Positions 8,026-10,933 of a stretch of 10,933 bases of DNA are shown here, piece after piece. The notes under the pieces were generated by a model. The model made no database searches, was not told the DNA's origin, and worked only from the letters and a program-made list of their open reading frames with translations. Source of the DNA: Bacteroides sp. (GTDB lineage: Bacteria > Bacteroidota > Bacteroidia > Bacteroidales > Muribaculaceae); NCBI GenBank assembly GCA_014801655.1, contig JAAVDT010000050.1, positions 30,205 through 41,137 on the forward strand. Reading direction: 5' to 3'. A program made the translations under genes and the position numbers. Each line of letters opens with the position of its first letter. Within the stretch, counting starts at the first letter, position 1.

Positions 8026-8097
<72 letters not shown>

Positions 8098-8104
8098 CTA
8101 AAGA

Positions 8105-8145
8105 AAGTCCTTGGAAACGCCAACCGTTCCAAGGACTTCTCTTTT
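8105..8145 (+). terminator. Intrinsic terminator of the tRNA gene
   Basis: A perfect 12-base stem, AAGTCCTTGGAA (8105-8116) and TTCCAAGGACTT (8127-8138), encloses the loop ACGCCAACCG. It is followed by the pyrimidine run CTCTTTT. It begins eight bases after the tRNA end, closing a single-gene tRNA unit. Confidence 0.9.
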
Positions 8146-8240
8146 ATCCCCCCTCTCCCCTCCAATTCAGACAAAATTTTTTGTCCTATGTATTTGCGTC
8201 TGTTTGATTTTATTTGTATATTGCGAAAAATTTAAATCCT

Positions 8241-8462
8241 ATGTTAATTCTATCTACCGCCGCAAATGCAAATAAATCTCTTTGGAGCATAATACAACAT
8301 CTCAATGAATTAATTCCTTGCTTCGGATACTTGCTAGTTTTGCTATCTATCATGGGCGTAGTGTTCGCTGTTATAGGGGCTTGGTGTATTTTAGGAACTA
8401 ATCAGCTAGATACCGAAGGTTCTTATCCCGGCTCTATCCACACGCCTTGGGGTGACTCCTGA
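8241..8462 (+). CDS. Possible small single-pass membrane protein, 73 residues
   Basis: A small open frame starts at ATG 8241 (MLILSTAANANKSLW...). It has one strongly hydrophobic segment at about residues 26-53 (IPCFGYLLVLLSIMGVVFAV and beyond), then a polar tail ending SYPGSIHTPWGDS. The frame extends upstream only to a TTG at 8214 with no better start. The leader AAAAATTTAAATCCT is A/T-rich, as for other genes of this phylum. A poor promoter candidate is TTTG at 8193-8196, 20 bases, then TATATTGC at 8217-8224. I recognise no family. Codon use is more AT-rich than the large genes, like the membrane protein at 4180-4755. The hydrophobic segment favours a real protein, but chance is not excluded. 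A weak hairpin (8520-8538) lies downstream. Confidence 0.4.
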   Translation: MLILSTAANANKSLWSIIQHLNELIPCFGYLLVLLSIMGVVFAVIGAWCILGTNQLDTEGSYPGSIHTPWGDS

Positions 8463-8523
8463 CTGCTTTCCGGCACGACCTAATACTGTTTACTTAAGCA
8501 ATCCAGTAGGGTTGTATTCATTC

Positions 8524-8625
8524 GGGCTTTACCCGAATTGTAGGGACGCACCCCGGTGCGTCCGAATTGATAATCAGCGTGTTGCGGACGCACCAGGGTG
8601 CATCCCTACAAAGAGAGGGAAGCCC
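8524..8625. repeat. REPIN-like element: two REP palindromes in inverted orientation
   Basis: Two 26-base sequences, 8539-8564 and 8585-8610, are inverted copies that differ at two positions and are separated by 20 bases. Each is itself palindromic: GGACGCACC-CC-GGTGCGTCC in the left copy. The inversion extends further out, because GGGCTT at 8524-8529 is matched by AAGCCC at 8620-8625 at the same distance. A separate small hairpin ATTCGGG/CCCGAAT (8520-8538) overlaps the left edge and may act as a weak terminator for the frame ending at 8462. Two REP sequences facing each other define the REPIN architecture, spread in other bacteria by RAYT (Y1 transposase) enzymes. No such transposase gene is in the window. 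Confidence 0.72.
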
Positions 8626-8678
8626 TATAAGGTTTAATCACAGATTAAGTAGATTGATAGTTTTACTCTTTCATGAGG

Positions 8679-8785
8679 GGCGCGCCGGAGGTGCGCCGGT
8701 CATTTATAACCCCAGGCGTAGAGGCCCGTAGGGACTCGGAGCCTGGGGTAGATCGAGAGCAAACGATATGCTACGAGCCTCGTAG
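8679..8785. repeat. Second palindromic intergenic element
   Basis: Three hairpins follow one another here. GGCGC/GCGCC lies at 8679-8697. A long hairpin has arms ACCCCAGGC (8709-8717) and GCCTGGGGT (8741-8749). A tight hairpin CTACGAG-C-CTCGTAG lies at 8771-8785. The ACCCC...GGGGT arms and spacing resemble the hairpin at 4873-4921. The inner part carries GTAGGGAC, also present in the REPIN at 8540-8547. The frames here do not look coding. I take it as another REP-type or mobile-element remnant; its limits are approximate. Confidence 0.55.
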
Positions 8786-8878
8786 AGGCGGTGTTCTTGT
8801 TGGATTAGAATGAAAAACCACAAGTAGCTACCCCATCAGCGTTCCGCGGGTTCCGCTCGGAGAGCGCAAGCCGACAAT

Positions 8879-8940
8879 AAAGTTCCGTAGGCTTTCAAAT
8901 CCCAAAGTTCCAACCCCTAATTTTCAAATCATTAAGTTCC
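8879..8940 (+). repeat. Short direct-repeat cluster
   Basis: AAGTTCC occurs at 8880-8886, 8905-8911 and 8934-8940, alternating with TTTCAAATC at 8893-8901 and 8922-8930. Just upstream, GTTCCGC occurs twice (8841-8847 and 8850-8856). The two motifs alternate with a 25 to 29 base period. It could be a decayed tandem repeat or a binding-site cluster. It ends 34 bases before the promoter of the next gene. The rest of the gene-free stretch from 8463 to 9036 outside these repeats shows nothing I can name. Confidence 0.5.
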
Positions 8941-8974
8941 GAATCAACCAATCAATTTTATAATACTCAAAAAC

Positions 8975-9006
8975 CTTGGCAGTTTGCATGTTTTTTCTTA
9001 GCTTTG
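8975..9006 (+). promoter_or_regulatory. Bacteroidetes promoter for the S9A peptidase homologue
   Basis: The -7 box TAGCTTTG (8999-9006) is an exact TAnnTTTG match. The -33 box is CTTG (8975-8978), three of four bases right, at a spacing of 20. A perfect TTTG at 8983-8986 is only 12 bases away and so is probably not the one used. Transcription would begin near 9013, giving a leader of about 24 bases before the ATG at 9037. Confidence 0.7.
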
Positions 9007-9036
9007 CAAAAATCAATACCATTCATTGCACTTATT

Positions 9037-10933
9037 ATGAAATCAACATATTGCGCTCTCACACTCGTCGTAGCATCGGCCTTCTCTGGATTCGCATCAC
9101 AAAACACGACTGTTTCCGACACTAAGATTATATCCTCGCTCGAAAACACCGCGGCAGAGCCAACCTCAGCATTGATTGACAAAGAACGACAACTCACTGA
9201 CGAATATTTCTCACAGATTAAATATCGCGACAAAATACGCAAACGCCTCGCCAAACTATCCAATCATAAGACTACCGGCCTATATTGGCGCGATAACGAT
9301 GGCCGATATTATTATTACGAAAATGACGGCAAGAAAACCCAGTCGCTTCTCTACCGCACCGAAAAGCCCTCCAAGAAAGGCGCCCTGTTTATCGACCCAA
9401 ACACATTGTCAGAGGATGGCTCGGCAACTTTGACCGCCACTTCCCAAAGCCTCGACGGAAAATATACCGCCTGCACAATTACCCGCAATGGACGCTCAGA
9501 TATCATTCTGCTCGACACCGAGTCAGGCAACAAATTAGCCGACAATATTGAATCGGCAGACTCCGCCACACCGCAGTGGTGGGCCGACGGTTTCTTCTAC
9601 ACCGCCTCTCCCCGTCCCGAAGTAGGCGAAAATGGCTCCGCAACCAATATCTATTATCACAAAATCGGCACACCTCAGACTCAAGACAAACTGATTTACG
9701 AAGCTCCCGCTCTTCCCCACCACGAATACCGAGCCCACATACCCGAAGGCTCCAATCATCTCTTTGTCTACGGCAGCGGTGAGGGATTCGGCAACTCCGT
9801 TATGATGAAATATCTTAACGACCCCGAATCGGAATGGATCATAGTCGAACCATCCCAAAACCACAAAATAAGCATCATCGGTGTGGACGGCGACAAAGCC
9901 TATATCCTCACCTCAGCCGACACGGAAAACAACAAACTCGTCACAGCCGACATCAAAAACCTCCAGAGGCAAAACTGGACCACACTGATTCCCGAAACAA
10001 AACACCTGCTTAAGGACGCACGACTGCTTGGCGACAACAAGCTGACTCTCACCTATGTCAGAGATGCAGCCGATCACCTGTATGTCTACGACTCCAACGG
10101 CAAACCCATCCGCGAAATAAAACTGCCGACATTTGGATCCGTCAACGCATGGTCATCAAAGAAATATCCCGATGACCTGTTTTACACCTTCAACTCCATT
10201 CTCACTCCCCCTGCAAGCTACCGCTACGATCTCAACAAGTTCGAAAGCAAACTGCTTCACAGCGCATTGATTTCAGGATATCCGCTAAGCGACTACAAAT
10301 TCGAACAAGTCTTTTTCACGTCGGCCGACGGTGAAAAAATACCCATCTACATAACCCACTACTTTAAGTTTAGACGCAACGGCAAAACGCCCGCAATCCT
10401 TTATGCTGTCGACACCTCCGACAGCCCGTTGACCCCCACATTCTCCCCTCATCAACTATTTTGGCTTCAAACCGGTGGTGTCTATGCCATTGCATGCCTG
10501 CGCAAAAATTCGGTCAACGACCTGATTGCCGCCGCCGAACACCTTATCAATGAGGGCTACACATCCTCCGACCAACTTGTGATTCAGAGCCCCGGCAACG
10601 GCGGCATGCTTATTGAATCCGCCGTGGACCAACGCCCCGACCTCTGCAAAATAGCTATCTCAGAAATCAAAGACAACTCCGACAGTCAACCCTGCAACAC
10701 AACCGCCCTACTCTCCCACGACGGCAGCGCTGACACCATCCCCTACCCCGCAATACTCATCACCACCCCAAACAATGCACCGCCCACCCGCGCCTTAAAT
10801 TTTGCCGCCAATCTCCGTCAGGCTAATCTCGGCGACGCCCCCATACTCATCCGCACCACCCCCGACTCCAATCTACCTCCCTTCGACCCCACCTCAAAAG
10901 CCATCGACGAGCAGACCGACATCTACTCCTTCA
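9037..10933 (+). CDS. Secreted prolyl oligopeptidase (S9A) homologue lacking catalytic residues; 3' end missing
   Basis: The frame is open for 632 codons to the window edge and probably ends some tens of codons beyond. A signal peptide (MKSTYCALTLVVASAFSGFA) is followed by the S9A N-terminal helix (KYRDKIRKRLAKL) and beta-propeller (YYYYENDGKKTQSLLY, DPNTLSEDG). The alpha/beta-hydrolase domain comes last (VFFTSADGEKIPIYITH, LTPTF, GGVYAIACLR, YTSSDQLVIQ, QRPDLCKIA, PYPAILITT). The active site is gone. The usual GGSNGG reads Ser-Pro-Gly520-Asn-Gly-Gly, with Gly at the nucleophile position. YGGF reads Val458-Asp-Thr-Ser. The DHDDRV loop reads Pro-Asn-Asn-Ala-Pro-Pro near 578-583. The His of AGHGAGKPTSK is Leu613. 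The stretch after LRGGGEYG is missing (residues 489-491). The early PYRWLED motif is also absent. There is no stop or frameshift, and codon use matches its neighbours. A non-enzymatic exported protein is the best reading. Confidence 0.88.
   Translation, partial: MKSTYCALTLVVASAFSGFASQNTTVSDTKIISSLENTAAEPTSALIDKERQLTDEYFSQIKYRDKIRKRLAKLSNHKTTGLYWRDNDGRYYYYENDGKKTQSLLYRTEKPSKKGALFIDPNTLSEDGSATLTATSQSLDGKYTACTITRNGRSDIILLDTESGNKLADNIESADSATPQWWADGFFYTASPRPEVGENGSATNIYYHKIGTPQTQDKLIYEAPALPHHEYRAHIPEGSNHLFVYGSGEGFGNSVMMKYLNDPESEWIIVEPSQNHKISIIGVDGDKAYILTSADTENNKLVTADIKNLQRQNWTTLIPETKHLLKDARLLGDNKLTLTYVRDAADHLYVYDSNGKPIREIKLPTFGSVNAWSSKKYPDDLFYTFNSILTPPASYRYDLNKFESKLLHSALISGYPLSDYKFEQVFFTSADGEKIPIYITHYFKFRRNGKTPAILYAVDTSDSPLTPTFSPHQLFWLQTGGVYAIACLRKNSVNDLIAAAEHLINEGYTSSDQLVIQSPGNGGMLIESAVDQRPDLCKIAISEIKDNSDSQPCNTTALLSHDGSADTIPYPAILITTPNNAPPTRALNFAANLRQANLGDAPILIRTTPDSNLPPFDPTSKAIDEQTDIYSF

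Noticed and set aside
8452..8637. A 61-codon plus-strand open frame
   Set aside because: Its second half is only the translation of the REPIN palindromes, and it overlaps the end of the better candidate at 8241-8462.
8879..8940. A CRISPR array
   Set aside because: The repeats are only 7 to 9 bases, unequal in spacing, and there are no spacers of constant length or cas genes in the window.
9037..10933. Calling the S9A homologue a pseudogene
   Set aside because: There is no stop or frameshift in 632 codons, codon use is like its neighbours, and promoter and signal peptide are intact; loss of activity is not loss of the gene.

Overview
The window looks like a chromosomal segment of a Bacteroidales bacterium, probably of the Muribaculaceae or a close relative. 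The clearest signs are three promoters of the Bacteroidetes type (TTTG or CTTG, about 20 bases, then TAnnTTTG). Start codons are preceded by A-rich leaders with no Shine-Dalgarno sequence. Other signs are a Porin_O_P-type outer-membrane porin and moderately GC-rich genes separated by AT-rich spacers. The family-level assignment is inference.

Layout: (1) Bases 1-4095 hold the 3' part of a periplasmic adaptor gene and a complete RND (HAE1/AcrB-type) efflux transporter, both on + and 30 bases apart. No outer-membrane channel gene follows; a strong hairpin comes instead. (2) Bases 4180-4755 (-) hold an AT-rich four-helix membrane protein of unknown function with its own promoter. (3) Bases 4845-5010 hold a GC-rich, hairpin-rich intergenic element that looks like a dispersed repeat. 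(4) Bases 5079-6263 (-) encode an OprO/OprP-like porin. It is divergent, across 278 bases, from a periplasmic glucose-1-phosphatase/phytase (Agp-like, 6542-7834, +). Together they suggest a scavenging pair: phosphate is released in the periplasm from ligands admitted through the porin. (5) Bases 7974-8145 form a complete initiator tRNA-fMet unit: promoter, tRNA and terminator. (6) Bases 8241-8462 may encode a 73-residue single-span membrane protein. (7) Bases 8463-9036 have no gene but contain a REPIN-like double palindrome, a second hairpin element and a small direct-repeat cluster. (8) From 9037 to the window end runs a secreted prolyl-oligopeptidase (S9A) homologue.

The most interesting object is this last gene. 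The reading frame is open for 632 codons and the family's landmarks are easy to follow. However, the catalytic Ser, the Asp/Arg loop, the catalytic His and the YGGF motif are all replaced, and two conserved stretches are deleted. It looks like a secreted pseudoenzyme that is kept as a protein rather than a decaying gene.
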